The notes: generated from the sequence alone by a model not told the origin. A stretch of 64,000 nucleotides of DNA from Zunongwangia sp. ESRF-bin46 (GCA_002631855.1 NTLF01000013.1:186001-250000); one strand, 5' to 3'; counted from the stretch's first letter, positions 24,868-34,155 are shown. A program made the numbers and translations.

Positions 24868-26640
24868 ATGAAAAGAAAAATTACTTTATATACCTTTTTA
24901 ATCCTCTGTTTTGGGTTGTTTCTTACCTCATGTCAAAAAGAAGAAACAGAATTTATTGATGAGACTGACCAAGATGAAACCATTACGTCAAATTCAACAT
25001 TGGCCAACCTATTGATACGTACTTCCCAAAATCCAGGAAGTAATGATGATATAATAGACGGTAACAGTTGTACACAGGTTAAATACCCTGCTACCGTAAT
25101 TGCGAATGGACAGAAAGTAATATTGGAAAGCGAAGCCGATATTCCTTTAATTCAAGCTATTTTTGATCAATTCCCCAACGATACCGATACGCTTGAAATT
25201 GTATTCCCTATAACCCTTATTCTTCAAGATTTTTCAGAGGTTGAAATAAATGACCAAGCAGAGTTAGATGCGCTTATTGCAGTTTGCCAAGGCGAGTCTG
25301 AAATAGATTGTATAGATTTTGTATACCCAATTACCGTATTTACTTATAATTCCAATGACGAACAAACTGGAACCGTAACTATCGATAATGATATTGAATT
25401 ATACTTACTGTTGTTTAACCTAGATGGAGATGATATTATTAGCATCGATTTCCCTATTTCGGTGATTTTGCAAGATGGAACTACTGTTGAGGTTAACAGC
25501 AATCAAGAATTGGAAGATATCTTGGCCAATGCAGATTGTGAAGATGAAGGCGAAAGTGACCTTAGTGAATTTGAAGAAAACCTAACCACCGGAAATTGGT
25601 ACGTAACCTATTATTTTGATGATTTTGATGAAACTAGCGATTTTGAAGGGTATGAATTCACCTTTGCAACTGATAGTACTGCACAAGCAACAAACGGTAC
25701 GAATATAGTACCTGGAACTTGGAAACTGACTACAAGCAGTACACCAGAATTAGAACTTTTCTTCGGAACAAGCGACCCTTTTGATGAATTGGATGAAGAT
25801 TGGGAAATTATTGAAGGTACTTCAGAAATCATACGTTTAAAAGATGTGAGTGGCAGTGACGGAAGTGTAGATTATCTAACCTTTGAACGCTCACCAAATA
25901 CAGGTGGAAATAACGAAGAGGTAAATATCTTAATTGAAAACCTAACCACAGGAAGCTGGTTTGTCACTTTATTTCAAGATGATGGTGGTGACGATACAAC
26001 CGATTATGATGACTATGAATTCAGTTTTTTTACAAATGGTTCAGCAACGGCTGTAAGCTCTTCTGAAACGGTAAATGGCTTCTGGTCTATTGAAGATGAT
26101 GATAATGGTTTAGAGCTTATTTTAAACTTTGAAAATTCAGGAAGCGATGATCCTTTTGAAGATCTAAACGACGATTGGGACGTGTTGGAATCTTCACAAG
26201 TGATCATTAGGCTGAGTGACGAAAGCAGTGGTGGAAGTGAAACAGATCTTTTAACCTTCGAGCGTGAACCTAATGGAGGTGGTGGAGGAAATGACCCCGA
26301 CCCACAAGAACTGAGAGATATTTTACAAGCTGGAACTTGGTATGTAGATACATTTTTAGAAGATGGTGATAATGAAACCAGTGTGTTTAACGGTTACGAC
26401 TTTACATTCTTTTCAAACCAAACGGTAACAGCCACCAATGGTTCTGAGAATGTAGATGGAATATGGGTTGTTTCGGTTGTTGGAGAGGAGTTAAATTTTG
26501 AATTCGATATGGACAGCCCAATTAACGATGCAGATGATGACGATTATAAAGTACTTCAATTTTCTGAAAATTCAGTAACCTTTATTATTCGGGATAGTAA
26601 TGGAAATATTGAAGACACATTAACTTTTAAAAAGAATTAA
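24868..26640 (+). CDS. Asp-rich repeat lipoprotein 1
   Basis: 590 residues from the ATG at 24868 (MKRKITLYTFLILCFGLFLT); the lipobox LTSC puts the lipidated Cys at residue 22. Residues about 60-235 hold two related units (CTQVKYPATVIANGQ and CIDFVYPITVFTYN types, each with a FPI..ILQD half). Then come three copies of a ~105-residue repeat of the form W-Y/F-V-T...DETSDF-GYEFTF...WDL...DPFDELDEDW...LTFER, joined by Gly-rich linkers; the pattern resembles lipocalin-like beta domains. It is strongly acidic. It is probably on the outer membrane. Its promoter carries the ECF motif, tying it to the adjacent receptor. Confidence 0.75.
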   Translation: MKRKITLYTFLILCFGLFLTSCQKEETEFIDETDQDETITSNSTLANLLIRTSQNPGSNDDIIDGNSCTQVKYPATVIANGQKVILESEADIPLIQAIFDQFPNDTDTLEIVFPITLILQDFSEVEINDQAELDALIAVCQGESEIDCIDFVYPITVFTYNSNDEQTGTVTIDNDIELYLLLFNLDGDDIISIDFPISVILQDGTTVEVNSNQELEDILANADCEDEGESDLSEFEENLTTGNWYVTYYFDDFDETSDFEGYEFTFATDSTAQATNGTNIVPGTWKLTTSSTPELELFFGTSDPFDELDEDWEIIEGTSEIIRLKDVSGSDGSVDYLTFERSPNTGGNNEEVNILIENLTTGSWFVTLFQDDGGDDTTDYDDYEFSFFTNGSATAVSSSETVNGFWSIEDDDNGLELILNFENSGSDDPFEDLNDDWDVLESSQVIIRLSDESSGGSETDLLTFEREPNGGGGGNDPDPQELRDILQAGTWYVDTFLEDGDNETSVFNGYDFTFFSNQTVTATNGSENVDGIWVVSVVGEELNFEFDMDSPINDADDDDYKVLQFSENSVTFIIRDSNGNIEDTLTFKKN

Positions 26641-26667
26641 TAACCTGGTATAATACATTTAAAAATT

Positions 26668-27162
26668 ATGAAATTTATGAAAATGAAAATAACGAGTATC
26701 CTTACAATCATTATGTACGTGGTGACTGTGGTCAGTTGTTCTGGAGATGATAATAATGATGACAATAACCAAAATGACACCAGCGCAAACCAAACCACAG
26801 AAATTGCACAAACTGGAACGTGGAGAATAACACAATTTATAGACTCTGGTGATGATGAAACATCAGACTTTAACGGCTTTGTTTTTACTTTTAATAGTGA
26901 TGGAACAGTTATAGCAAACAGGGATGAGTTGTCTGTTTCAGGAACTTGGTCTGTAAATGACAGTAGTAATTCATCTGATGATGATGACGGTAGCTCTAAT
27001 GACGTTGACTTCAACCTCTTTTTTGATGTTCCGGAAACTAATGATTTTGAAGATTTAAATGATGACTGGGACCTTGTTTCTGCAACAAATTCAAGAATTG
27101 AGTTAATTGATGTAAGTGGTGGCAATGGCGGTACAGACAACTTAATTTTTGAAAAAATATAA
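26668..27162 (+). CDS. Asp-rich repeat lipoprotein 2 (single repeat)
   Basis: 164 residues: signal peptide with lipobox VVSC (Cys near residue 24), an Asp/Asn-rich linker (DDNNDDNNQNDTS), and one copy of the ~105-residue repeat (GTWRITQFIDSGDDETSDF, then EDLNDDWDLVSATNSRIELI and DNLIFEKI). It is the minimal member of the family next door. It starts 27 bases after lipoprotein 1 with no promoter motif in between, so the two are probably co-transcribed. A terminator follows. Confidence 0.72.
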   Translation: MKFMKMKITSILTIIMYVVTVVSCSGDDNNDDNNQNDTSANQTTEIAQTGTWRITQFIDSGDDETSDFNGFVFTFNSDGTVIANRDELSVSGTWSVNDSSNSSDDDDGSSNDVDFNLFFDVPETNDFEDLNDDWDLVSATNSRIELIDVSGGNGGTDNLIFEKI

Positions 27163-27192
27163 CTTTATTTATTTTCCCTAGTTTTTTCCATT

Positions 27193-27226
27193 AAGGCCAT
27201 TCTCATATAAAGGATGGTCTTTTTTT
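27193..27226 (+). terminator. Terminator after lipoprotein 2
   Basis: GGCCATTCT (27195-27203) pairs with AGGATGGTC (27211-27219) with G-T pairs, followed by a T-run. Confidence 0.75.
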
Positions 27227-27256
27227 ATGCCATTACTTTTTAATTTTTCCAAAGAA

Positions 27257-27285
27257 AAGGTAGGGTAAATAGCAATAGACCTGTT
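27257..27285 (+). promoter_or_regulatory. Bipartite ECF-type promoter of lipoprotein 3
   Basis: AAGGTAGGGTA (27257-27267), 13 bases, then CTGTT (27281-27285); 31 bases to the ATG at 27317. The first block is identical to the one before lipoprotein 1, although the surrounding sequence differs. Confidence 0.72.
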
Positions 27286-27316
27286 CTATTAATACATAAC
27301 CCATAAAAAAACCAAC

Positions 27317-28849
27317 ATGAAAAATGTAACCAAAAAGATAATGTTAATGGCTCTTTTGGCTTTTGCTTTTTTAATAAGCTCTTGTTCAAAAGAAGATGAT
27401 ACAACGCCCCTAGATGATTCAAATTCAGAAACAATTGAGCAAGGATCAGAGTTGGCAAATCTTATGCAGCGAACTTCCGATGGTAATGACAATGATTCTA
27501 TTGACTGTATAGACTTTGTGTATCCTTTAAACTTCTTTATTTACAATTCAGACAATGAACAAACTGGTACGCAGACAGTTAATAGTGATTCAGAGTTGCT
27601 TAGTTTTTTACTTTCTTTAGAGTCGGGAACTTATATTGAGTTAGATTACCCAATTTCAGTAGTACTAAAAGATGGTACTGTGGTTGAGGTAAATGGCAAT
27701 GCCGAGTTACTTACTTTAATAACTGATTGTGCTTCGAACGGCGATGATGATATCCCAAACGACTTTGTGGATATTCTAACTTCAGATTCTTGGTATGTGA
27801 CCTATTTCTTTGATGATACTGATGAAACATCAGACTTTGACGGTTATGAATTTACATTTGCAACCGATAGTACAGCTCAAGCAGTAAAAGGGTCAATTAT
27901 AGTTGATGGAACCTGGGACTTAACGAGTGGTAGTACACCAGATTTAGAACTTTTCTTCGGAAATGATGATCCCTTTGATGAATTGGACGAAGATTGGGAT
28001 ATTATAGAAGCCACTTCAGAAATTATAAAACTGAAACACATAAGCGGAGGCGATGGTAGTGTAGACTTTTTAACCTTTGAGCGAAACCCATCCGGTGGAG
28101 GAGGCGGAGGTAATGGTGATACAGCAGCCTTTGTAGATAACTTGACAACAAATAGTTGGTTTGTAAACCTTCTGGAAGACGATGGTGATAACGAAACCTG
28201 CCATTATGTAGCGTATGAATTTACATTTAGCAGTGATGAAACAGTAACTGCGGTAAGTGATAACAATACCGTAAATGGAACCTGGGCTGTAACAAATAGC
28301 AGTAGTGGCATTGATTTGATATTGAATTTTGAAATTACAGATGAAGACGATCCCTTTGACGATCTAAATGATGACTGGGACGTAGATGAATTTGATGCTA
28401 ATATTATAAAGCTTTTTGATGTAAGTGGCGGTGATGGCAGTACCGATCTTTTAAACTTTGGAAGAAACCCTTACGACGACTGTAATGGAGGAGGAAATAC
28501 AGATGATCTAGAAAGTATTTTACAAGATGGTCAATGGAGCGTAGGCAGTTATATAGATGATGGCGACGATGAAACCAATGATTATAATGGCTACGCTTTT
28601 ACCTTTAATGCAGATGGAACAGCCGTTGCTGAAAGTAATAGCGATACAGTTAACGGAACTTGGGCTGTAACAACTAGCGGTTCAGGACTTGACTTAGTGT
28701 TGAATTTTGAAATAGATAATGAAGACGATCCATTTGATGATTTAAATGACGATTGGGATGTAGAGCAATTTACAACCATTCAAGTTGATTTAAAAGATGT
28801 AAGTGGAGGTGATGGTAGTACAGACCTACTTACATTCGTTAAGCTGTAA
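27317..28849 (+). CDS. Asp-rich repeat lipoprotein 3
   Basis: 510 residues; signal peptide MKNVTKKIMLMALLAFAFLI then the lipobox ISSC. One CIDFVYPLNFFIYN unit (about residues 55-140) is followed by three ~105-residue repeats with Gly-rich linkers, so it is a shorter version of lipoprotein 1, with one such unit instead of two. The repeats are close at DNA level too (variants of DPFDDLNDDWD in each). It has its own ECF-type promoter and is thus the third site of the probable regulon. Function is unknown; an acidic surface protein that binds a cation or a ligand for the receptor is one possibility. Confidence 0.75.
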   Translation: MKNVTKKIMLMALLAFAFLISSCSKEDDTTPLDDSNSETIEQGSELANLMQRTSDGNDNDSIDCIDFVYPLNFFIYNSDNEQTGTQTVNSDSELLSFLLSLESGTYIELDYPISVVLKDGTVVEVNGNAELLTLITDCASNGDDDIPNDFVDILTSDSWYVTYFFDDTDETSDFDGYEFTFATDSTAQAVKGSIIVDGTWDLTSGSTPDLELFFGNDDPFDELDEDWDIIEATSEIIKLKHISGGDGSVDFLTFERNPSGGGGGGNGDTAAFVDNLTTNSWFVNLLEDDGDNETCHYVAYEFTFSSDETVTAVSDNNTVNGTWAVTNSSSGIDLILNFEITDEDDPFDDLNDDWDVDEFDANIIKLFDVSGGDGSTDLLNFGRNPYDDCNGGGNTDDLESILQDGQWSVGSYIDDGDDETNDYNGYAFTFNADGTAVAESNSDTVNGTWAVTTSGSGLDLVLNFEIDNEDDPFDDLNDDWDVEQFTTIQVDLKDVSGGDGSTDLLTFVKL

Positions 28850-28870
28850 GCCTTTTTTGCCCCTAAAAAG

Positions 28871-28902
28871 AAAAGCCTTTCCAAAACTTGGAAAGGCTTT
28901 TT
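28871..28902. terminator. Bidirectional terminator between lipoprotein 3 and the M28 peptidase
   Basis: AAAAGCCTTTCC (28871-28882) pairs with GGAAAGGCTTTT (28890-28901), with T-runs in both directions. It lies between two convergent genes. Confidence 0.9.
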
Positions 28903-28915
28903 CAATTTAAAGTAC

Positions 28916-30394
28916 TTATTGTTTGTTATAAAGCTTTTTACCAGCTTCCTCATAAGCATCACCTTCTACCCAGAATGGAGTTGAAGGGTCGTTGGCAATA
29001 TTACGGCTCGATAAAACATAAGCTTTGAAAAATTTCAATAAATAATCATAATCTAGTGTATCTGCTTCGTCATTGGGACGGTGATAATATTTGGTAGCAT
29101 CTGCAAAATTTGTAAACCCTAATGAAAAAGTGGGTGATGGAATCCCTTTTTTTGCAAAATGTACATTATCACTTCGGTTAAACAATCCTTGTTCAGGTGC
29201 AGGATCTTCCATTGCCTTAAGACCAAAAGTAGAAGTAGCGTTTTCAATATTCTGTTGCGCTGTGGTTCGGGTTAGCCCTACAATGGTAGCTACCGAAGTA
29301 TCATTATAACCACCATTGTCACTGTTAAAACAATATACCATTTGATCAAGTGGCACAATTGGGTTCTCAACATAGTATTTGCTGCCTATTAGCCCTTTTT
29401 CTTCCGCGGTAAAAAGAATAAATAACGCAGAACGTTTGGTAGGATACTTGGCCATATTTTCAGCCATACTCAACACGGTTGTAACCCCTACTGCATTATC
29501 CCTTGCTCCATTGTAAATAGTGTCACCACTTTCATCTGGTTGGCCAATACCCACATGGTCATAATGTGCTGAATAAATAATATATTCATTTTTTAACTTA
29601 GGGTCAGATCCTTCTACTAAGCCTACTACATTTTGTGAAGTGACTTTTACTCGGTTTTCCCCTTCCATCATCATCTTAATGGGCATTTCGTTTTTGCTAC
29701 TTAAGTCATTAGCATAGTTTCCGTTTTCATCTTGTATCCACACATAAGCAAAAGAATCTGCTTTGCTGGCTTGCTCTACCTTTTCTGCAATTTCTAATCG
29801 TTTGCTGTTAAAATTGTGATCTATATATCCCCACATTTGTGGAGCAGCTTTAATAAATTCGATAACACCTATGGCTCCGGCTTTTTTGGCAAGCTCTGCT
29901 TTCTTTTCTCGTAACCCAAAAGCAGCTCTGGCATCTTTTGCGTTAGGGCCTCCAGCTTGTACCAATACAATTTTTTCCCTTAAATTTTTTCCTTTATAGT
30001 CATCTTCTAGTCCATACCCTAAGTAAACAGCTTTACCGGTAAAGTCCATTTTTGAGGTCTCTAATACAACTTTGTTTTTATATTCAGTACCATCTATGGA
30101 AAGGGTGAAGCGCCGTGGTGGGGTAACTTCTTGCATGGGTACTGTTTGATAGTAACTATTTGTAGTTGGATTTGGTTTTACCCCATAGCTGCGTAAGGTG
30201 TTGGCGAGATAAGAAGCAGCAATTTTATTTTCGGGAGTTCCGGCTTCTCGGCCCTTCAATAAATCGTCGGCTAAAAAATAAATATGGCCTTCAATATCAC
30301 TCTTCGATACAGTTGCCTCAACTTTTTCTTTTTCGGTTTGTGAAAAAAGAGGAGTTAATACTAATAAGGCTATAAAAATAGGAAGATGTTTCAT
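28916..30394 (-). CDS. M28-family metallopeptidase (secreted aminopeptidase type)
   Basis: 492 residues: signal peptide (MKHLPIFIALLVLTPLFSQ), a PA-like insert (about 110-250), then the M28 catalytic domain. Zinc ligands and catalytic residues are visible: YSAHYDHVG (His, with Asp in cis), GARDNAVGVTTVL (bridging Asp), FTAEEKGLIGSKYY (catalytic Glu and Glu ligand), NSDNGG (Asp) and KYYHRPNDEAD (His). Such enzymes remove N-terminal residues from peptides outside the cytoplasm. It is one gene between two other minus-strand units; no operon partner is evident. Confidence 0.9.
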   Translation of the reverse strand: MKHLPIFIALLVLTPLFSQTEKEKVEATVSKSDIEGHIYFLADDLLKGREAGTPENKIAASYLANTLRSYGVKPNPTTNSYYQTVPMQEVTPPRRFTLSIDGTEYKNKVVLETSKMDFTGKAVYLGYGLEDDYKGKNLREKIVLVQAGGPNAKDARAAFGLREKKAELAKKAGAIGVIEFIKAAPQMWGYIDHNFNSKRLEIAEKVEQASKADSFAYVWIQDENGNYANDLSSKNEMPIKMMMEGENRVKVTSQNVVGLVEGSDPKLKNEYIIYSAHYDHVGIGQPDESGDTIYNGARDNAVGVTTVLSMAENMAKYPTKRSALFILFTAEEKGLIGSKYYVENPIVPLDQMVYCFNSDNGGYNDTSVATIVGLTRTTAQQNIENATSTFGLKAMEDPAPEQGLFNRSDNVHFAKKGIPSPTFSLGFTNFADATKYYHRPNDEADTLDYDYLLKFFKAYVLSSRNIANDPSTPFWVEGDAYEEAGKKLYNKQ

Positions 30395-30471
30395 GGGTGT
30401 TTTTATTTTTAAACGTCTAAAGATATAGAAAGTTTTAAAAACAGAACACTTCCATTTCTCACACTACATTC

Positions 30472-30975
30472 TTAAAAAAGTAGATTAATATCACTGCCAT
30501 TTCGTTCCATCATATTATTATTCGGATTGTTATCTTGAGATGGAAACACATCTATTTCATACAGTTTATCATCATATCTAATAAGCAATCTATAGGTGGG
30601 GCAAAAAGCTCCATTTGGATACATATTGATATCCCATTCTTTTAAATAATTAATGGTTATGCTCTCTCCAGTTTTTAAAGCTGAAAATTCTTTTTTTGCA
30701 ATTAAATTTCCATTACTGTTAATGGCTGTTCCCCAAGGTCTTTCATATAAATAAAAAGCTTGTTTTATGTCTTCTGAAAAAAAAGAATCTCCTACATTTA
30801 CAATACTTCCAGAGATAGTAACTACACCCGTGGTATTATTGGTTGGGTTTAACTTAAAATCGATTGTTTCTACAGCAAAATCTATATGTTTTGCAGTGTC
30901 TAATACTGTATCTTCTTTACTACATCCCAGTAGCAACATAATACTAAAGTACAAAAGGTAAATTGAATGTTTCAT
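30472..30975 (-). CDS. Hypothetical lipoprotein
   Basis: 167 residues. MKHSIYLLYFSIMLLLGCSK gives a lipobox LLGC with Cys18. The mature part is beta-rich (FKLNPTNNTTGVVTISGSIV, then AFYLYERPWGTAINSNGNLI and RLLIRYDDKLYEIDVFPSQD) and resembles a CARDB-like or immunoglobulin-like domain, but I do not assign a family. Outer-membrane or periplasmic location is inferred from the lipobox. Confidence 0.6.
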   Translation of the reverse strand: MKHSIYLLYFSIMLLLGCSKEDTVLDTAKHIDFAVETIDFKLNPTNNTTGVVTISGSIVNVGDSFFSEDIKQAFYLYERPWGTAINSNGNLIAKKEFSALKTGESITINYLKEWDINMYPNGAFCPTYRLLIRYDDKLYEIDVFPSQDNNPNNNMMERNGSDINLLF

Positions 30976-31132
30976 AATACTATAATTTAGAGTTTATAAT
31001 ATGTAATTTACTGATAATTAGTAGTTTATGCGCTAGGTGTTTTTACGTAATCTTTGTAAGAAAAAAGTAGGGGTATTCCTATGTAAAAAGGTTTAAACCA
31101 CACAATGAGACTATCGTTGAATAAATTAAGTG

Positions 31133-31184
31133 TATCTTTGTAGTCAATTCAAAAAATGGCGTACTTAAAACTTCAAAGCCATTT
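31133..31184 (+). promoter_or_regulatory. Promoter and 5' UTR hairpin of the RNA helicase gene
   Basis: TATCTTTG (31133-31140) matches the -7 consensus. The 5' UTR of about 55 bases contains AAATGGC (31154-31160) pairing with GCCATTT (31178-31184), which would place a stem 13 bases before the ATG. RhlE-like helicases are often cold-regulated; control through this stem is only a guess. Confidence 0.45.
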
Positions 31185-31197
31185 ATAAACAACCTAT

Positions 31198-32451
31198 ATG
31201 TCATTTAAATCACTTGGGCTGTCCGAAGCCTTGCTAAAAGCTATTAGCAAAAAAGGATATACTACCCCTTCACCTATTCAGCAGAAAGCAATTCCTAAAA
31301 TATTAGAGCGTAAAGATGTTTTGGCATCTGCGCAAACAGGGACTGGTAAAACAGCTGCTTTTACATTGCCTATGTTACAAATATTAAACAGCGGAAAAAA
31401 CTTGCACAACCGCCCGGTTCGTGCATTAGTGTTAACCCCAACCCGTGAATTGGCAGCACAGGTAATGGATGATGTAAATACGTACAGTGAGTTTACCAAT
31501 TGCAAAGGAACTGTTATTTTTGGCGGAGTAAGCGAGAAGCCTCAAATAAAAGCATTACGGAAAGGTGTGGATATATTAGTAGCAACGCCTGGACGTTTGC
31601 TCGATTTGCAAAGCCGAAATATTATTTCATTATCCAATATCGAAATATTGGTGTTAGATGAAGCCGATAGAATGCTGGATATGGGATTTCTTCGCGATAT
31701 TAAAAAGATTTTAGCTGTTATACCTTCAAAGCGACAGAACTTGTTGTTTTCGGCTACTTTTTCAAAAGACATTAAAAAACTGGCCAATACATTTTTGCAG
31801 CATCCAGTTATGGTAGAAGCAACTCCTGAAAATACCACAGCTGAAAAAGTAGACCAGCTCATCTATCGCACAGATAAAACCAAAAAAACTGCATTGGTAA
31901 TCAAGCTAATTGATGAAGGTGACTGGCAACAAGTACTTATTTTTACGCGTACAAAACATGGTGCCAATCGGTTGAGTCAAAAACTAGACAAAGCAGGGAT
32001 TACTTCAGCTGCAATACACGGGAATAAAAGCCAAGGGGCACGTACCAAAGCACTTGCCGGGTTTAAAAGTGGAAAAACACGCGTATTGGTAGCAACCGAT
32101 ATTGCTGCACGTGGACTCGACATTCCATTATTACCGCATGTTATTAATTACGAACTGCCTAATGTACCAGAAGATTATGTACACCGTATTGGCCGTACCG
32201 GAAGGGCAGGAGCGTCGGGACAAGCTGTTTCTATTGTAAGTGTAGATGAAAACGAATATGTTCGCGGTATTGAAAAATTATTGGGTGAACGCTTAGAAAG
32301 TGAAACTGTACCCGGCTTTGAAGTTACCGAAACACTAAAAGAAGTACTGGATAAAAAAGCTGAAAACAAAGCGAATCATCGTTCGCAACGCAATAAATCA
32401 CGAAATAATAAATCGTCGTCTCGAGGATCAAAGCGAAGACGCAATAGGTAG
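31198..32451 (+). CDS. DEAD-box ATP-dependent RNA helicase (RhlE-like)
   Basis: 417 residues with the full motif set: Q motif [11 protein letters not shown], Walker [19 protein letters not shown], the box itself in [12 protein letters not shown] in LLFSATFS, and [11 protein letters not shown] basic tail of about 40 residues ([19 protein letters not shown]) gives general RNA binding. The core and tail fit the RhlE group, which remodels rRNA or structured mRNA. It is a single gene with its own promoter. Confidence 0.92.
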   Translation: MSFKSLGLSEALLKAISKKGYTTPSPIQQKAIPKILERKDVLASAQTGTGKTAAFTLPMLQILNSGKNLHNRPVRALVLTPTRELAAQVMDDVNTYSEFTNCKGTVIFGGVSEKPQIKALRKGVDILVATPGRLLDLQSRNIISLSNIEILVLDEADRMLDMGFLRDIKKILAVIPSKRQNLLFSATFSKDIKKLANTFLQHPVMVEATPENTTAEKVDQLIYRTDKTKKTALVIKLIDEGDWQQVLIFTRTKHGANRLSQKLDKAGITSAAIHGNKSQGARTKALAGFKSGKTRVLVATDIAARGLDIPLLPHVINYELPNVPEDYVHRIGRTGRAGASGQAVSIVSVDENEYVRGIEKLLGERLESETVPGFEVTETLKEVLDKKAENKANHRSQRNKSRNNKSSSRGSKRRRNR

Positions 32452-32458
32452 TATTTGT

Positions 32459-32884
32459 TTAGGCAGGCGGGGCGCTTAGCATCCATTGAATACCAAAGGC
32501 ATCGGTGCACATACCGAAATACGATTCCCAAAAGGTATTTTGCATAGGCATGGTTTCTTTTCCTCCTTTGCTTAATTTGGCATATAGTTGGTCTGCTTCT
32601 TCCTTACTTTCAGCATTAATAGAGATTGAAAAATTGGTGCCAATGATTGCTTTTCCATAGTGATCGGAAGTGTCGCTTCCCATTAATGTGTAGCCTTTTT
32701 TAAGCGGAAGACTTACGTGCATGATTTTTTTCTTATCGGCATCTGTCATTTTGTACTCGGAGTCTTCGGGCATATCGCCAAAACGGCCTATGTGTTGAAA
32801 CTCGCTATTAAATACTTCTTTGTAAAAATTAAAAGCAGCTTCGCAATCACCATTAAAAGTTAAATAAGGATTGACTGATTTCAT
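32459..32884 (-). CDS. VOC-superfamily protein (PhnB/3-demethylubiquinone type)
   Basis: 141 residues: MKSVNPYLTFNGDCEAAFNF followed by YKEVFNSEF, then KIMHVSLPLKKGYTLMGSD and YFGMCTDAFGIQWML. This is the PhnB-like branch of the vicinal-oxygen-chelate fold, with two beta-alpha-beta-beta-beta modules. Members are mostly of unknown function and many lack a complete metal site. It converges with the helicase gene 7 bases away. Confidence 0.82.
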   Translation of the reverse strand: MKSVNPYLTFNGDCEAAFNFYKEVFNSEFQHIGRFGDMPEDSEYKMTDADKKKIMHVSLPLKKGYTLMGSDTSDHYGKAIIGTNFSISINAESKEEADQLYAKLSKGGKETMPMQNTFWESYFGMCTDAFGIQWMLSAPPA

Positions 32885-32930
32885 GGATTTATGTTTTTGG
32901 GGTTGTTACTTTAAGCCAAAAAGGCAAGTA

Positions 32931-33419
32931 TTATTTATTAGACGATGAATCTAAATCTAACCGTCTTATTTTTCGTTTAAGGTCCCTACTACTGCTGTAT
33001 AAAGTTACTCCAGAGCATTTGTCTACAGCATATCTATTTAATTTGTTTTCTTCAAACTCACTTAGTTTAATTCGATCAATTGTTTCAGCAGTTATATCAG
33101 GAAACAAGTCTTCTAATTCAGGATTTTCGTTGAGGTCTAATACCAACCATTTTCTACCTGGAATGATAATACCAAACCTAATGGGGCAGCCACATCGATT
33201 TTCTTTGGCTACAATTTTTTTCTCATTGTCCAGATAAATAGCATCTGCAAGCAACTTTTCTTTGATAAGTTCTAATTGAAATTCAGAAGTTTTAGCTTTT
33301 TTAAAATCTTTAATCCATGCTTCATTGGTTTTCTTTAAAAAGCATTCTTCGGGTAGTGGTCGCTGTGCAAAAGCGGTTCCGAAGACACACATAAAAAATA
33401 GGATACAATAAAATTTCAA
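32931..33419 (-). CDS. Hypothetical secreted protein
   Basis: 162 residues from a TTG start that gives a proper signal peptide (MKFYCILFFMCVFGTAFAQ). The mature part has Lys/Glu-rich helices (ECFLKKTNEAWIKDFKKAKT) and a CGCPIRFGIIIPGR segment with a Cys pair. I do not recognise the family. The next in-frame ATG, at 33392, would cut the signal peptide short. Confidence 0.5.
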   Translation of the reverse strand: MKFYCILFFMCVFGTAFAQRPLPEECFLKKTNEAWIKDFKKAKTSEFQLELIKEKLLADAIYLDNEKKIVAKENRCGCPIRFGIIIPGRKWLVLDLNENPELEDLFPDITAETIDRIKLSEFEENKLNRYAVDKCSGVTLYSSSRDLKRKIRRLDLDSSSNK

Positions 33420-33564
33420 ACCAACAATATTTCGATAAGCTCTATACTTCGCTTAAAAAGAAACGGTATAATCCCGAACCGATTTACGGGATACCAAAAA
33501 AGCTATAGTAGGTTGAAATAGGGTAGGTTAAAGATACATAAAAAAATAAAAAACCTTCATCTTT

Positions 33565-34032
33565 CTATTTTTTTAAACTGATTTTAGTTTCATTTTTTAC
33601 TTGCTTAATAACAAAGGAGCTTTGAATGTTTGATACGATATCAAGAAATGCCATTTTGTGAAGAACAAATTCTTGATATTCTAACATATCGCGGAGCAGT
33701 ATTTTTAATAATAAATCGTGACTGCCAGTGATGTAAGACATTTCCATGATTTCATCATGGCTATTAATAAAATTTTCAAAATCTTTAAAATACGCTTCTT
33801 GGTGTTTAACCAAGGTTACTTGGCAGTATACTGTTAGTTTCTTGTCAACTAATAAAGGGTCAACAATACCAACATACTTTTTAATAATGCCGTTTTGTTC
33901 TATCTTCTTAATTCGTTGTTGGACAGGTGTTATAGATAACTTTACTTTTCCTGCCAATTGTTTAATTGACTGTTTTGCATCTTTTTGAAGCTCATTTATT
34001 AAAACATAATCAATTGAATCTAATTGTATCAT
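33565..34032 (-). CDS. Lrp/AsnC-family transcriptional regulator
   Basis: 155 residues. N-terminal helix-turn-helix (LDSIDYVLINELQKDAKQSI followed by KQLAGKVKLSITPVQQRIK) and a C-terminal RAM/AsnC ligand domain (ISLKK end, MSYITGSHDLLLKILLRDM). These regulators sense amino acids as octamers. It is divergent from the histidine decarboxylase gene, with 147 bases between the starts, so it probably controls that gene, possibly in response to histidine or another amino acid. Confidence 0.9.
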   Translation of the reverse strand: MIQLDSIDYVLINELQKDAKQSIKQLAGKVKLSITPVQQRIKKIEQNGIIKKYVGIVDPLLVDKKLTVYCQVTLVKHQEAYFKDFENFINSHDEIMEMSYITGSHDLLLKILLRDMLEYQEFVLHKMAFLDIVSNIQSSFVIKQVKNETKISLKK

Positions 34033-34155
34033 AGGTTATTTTTTTGTTTCAGCTCAACACTAGTAATCAAACAGTATTTATTTTTTATTAAAAATAATAA
34101 TAAAGGTAAATTTACTGATTTTATTTGTTTATACGTTAAATATTACTGCTTAATG

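Noticed and set aside
26637-27140. 167-residue open frame antisense to lipoprotein 2
   Set aside because: Ser-rich translation of the complement of Asp/Asp-Asp codons; a shadow of the repeat gene.
25560-28820. Repeated DNA blocks reminiscent of a CRISPR or tandem array
   Set aside because: The repeats keep the reading frame, encode the same protein motif (DPF-L-DDW) and are about 315 bases apart; they are protein repeats.
33466-33492. ATCCCG...CGGGAT hairpin as a terminator between the Lrp and secreted-protein genes
   Set aside because: Only a six-base stem, no T-run on either strand, and both flanking genes are on the minus strand, with the Lrp gene ending on the far side; too weak to call.
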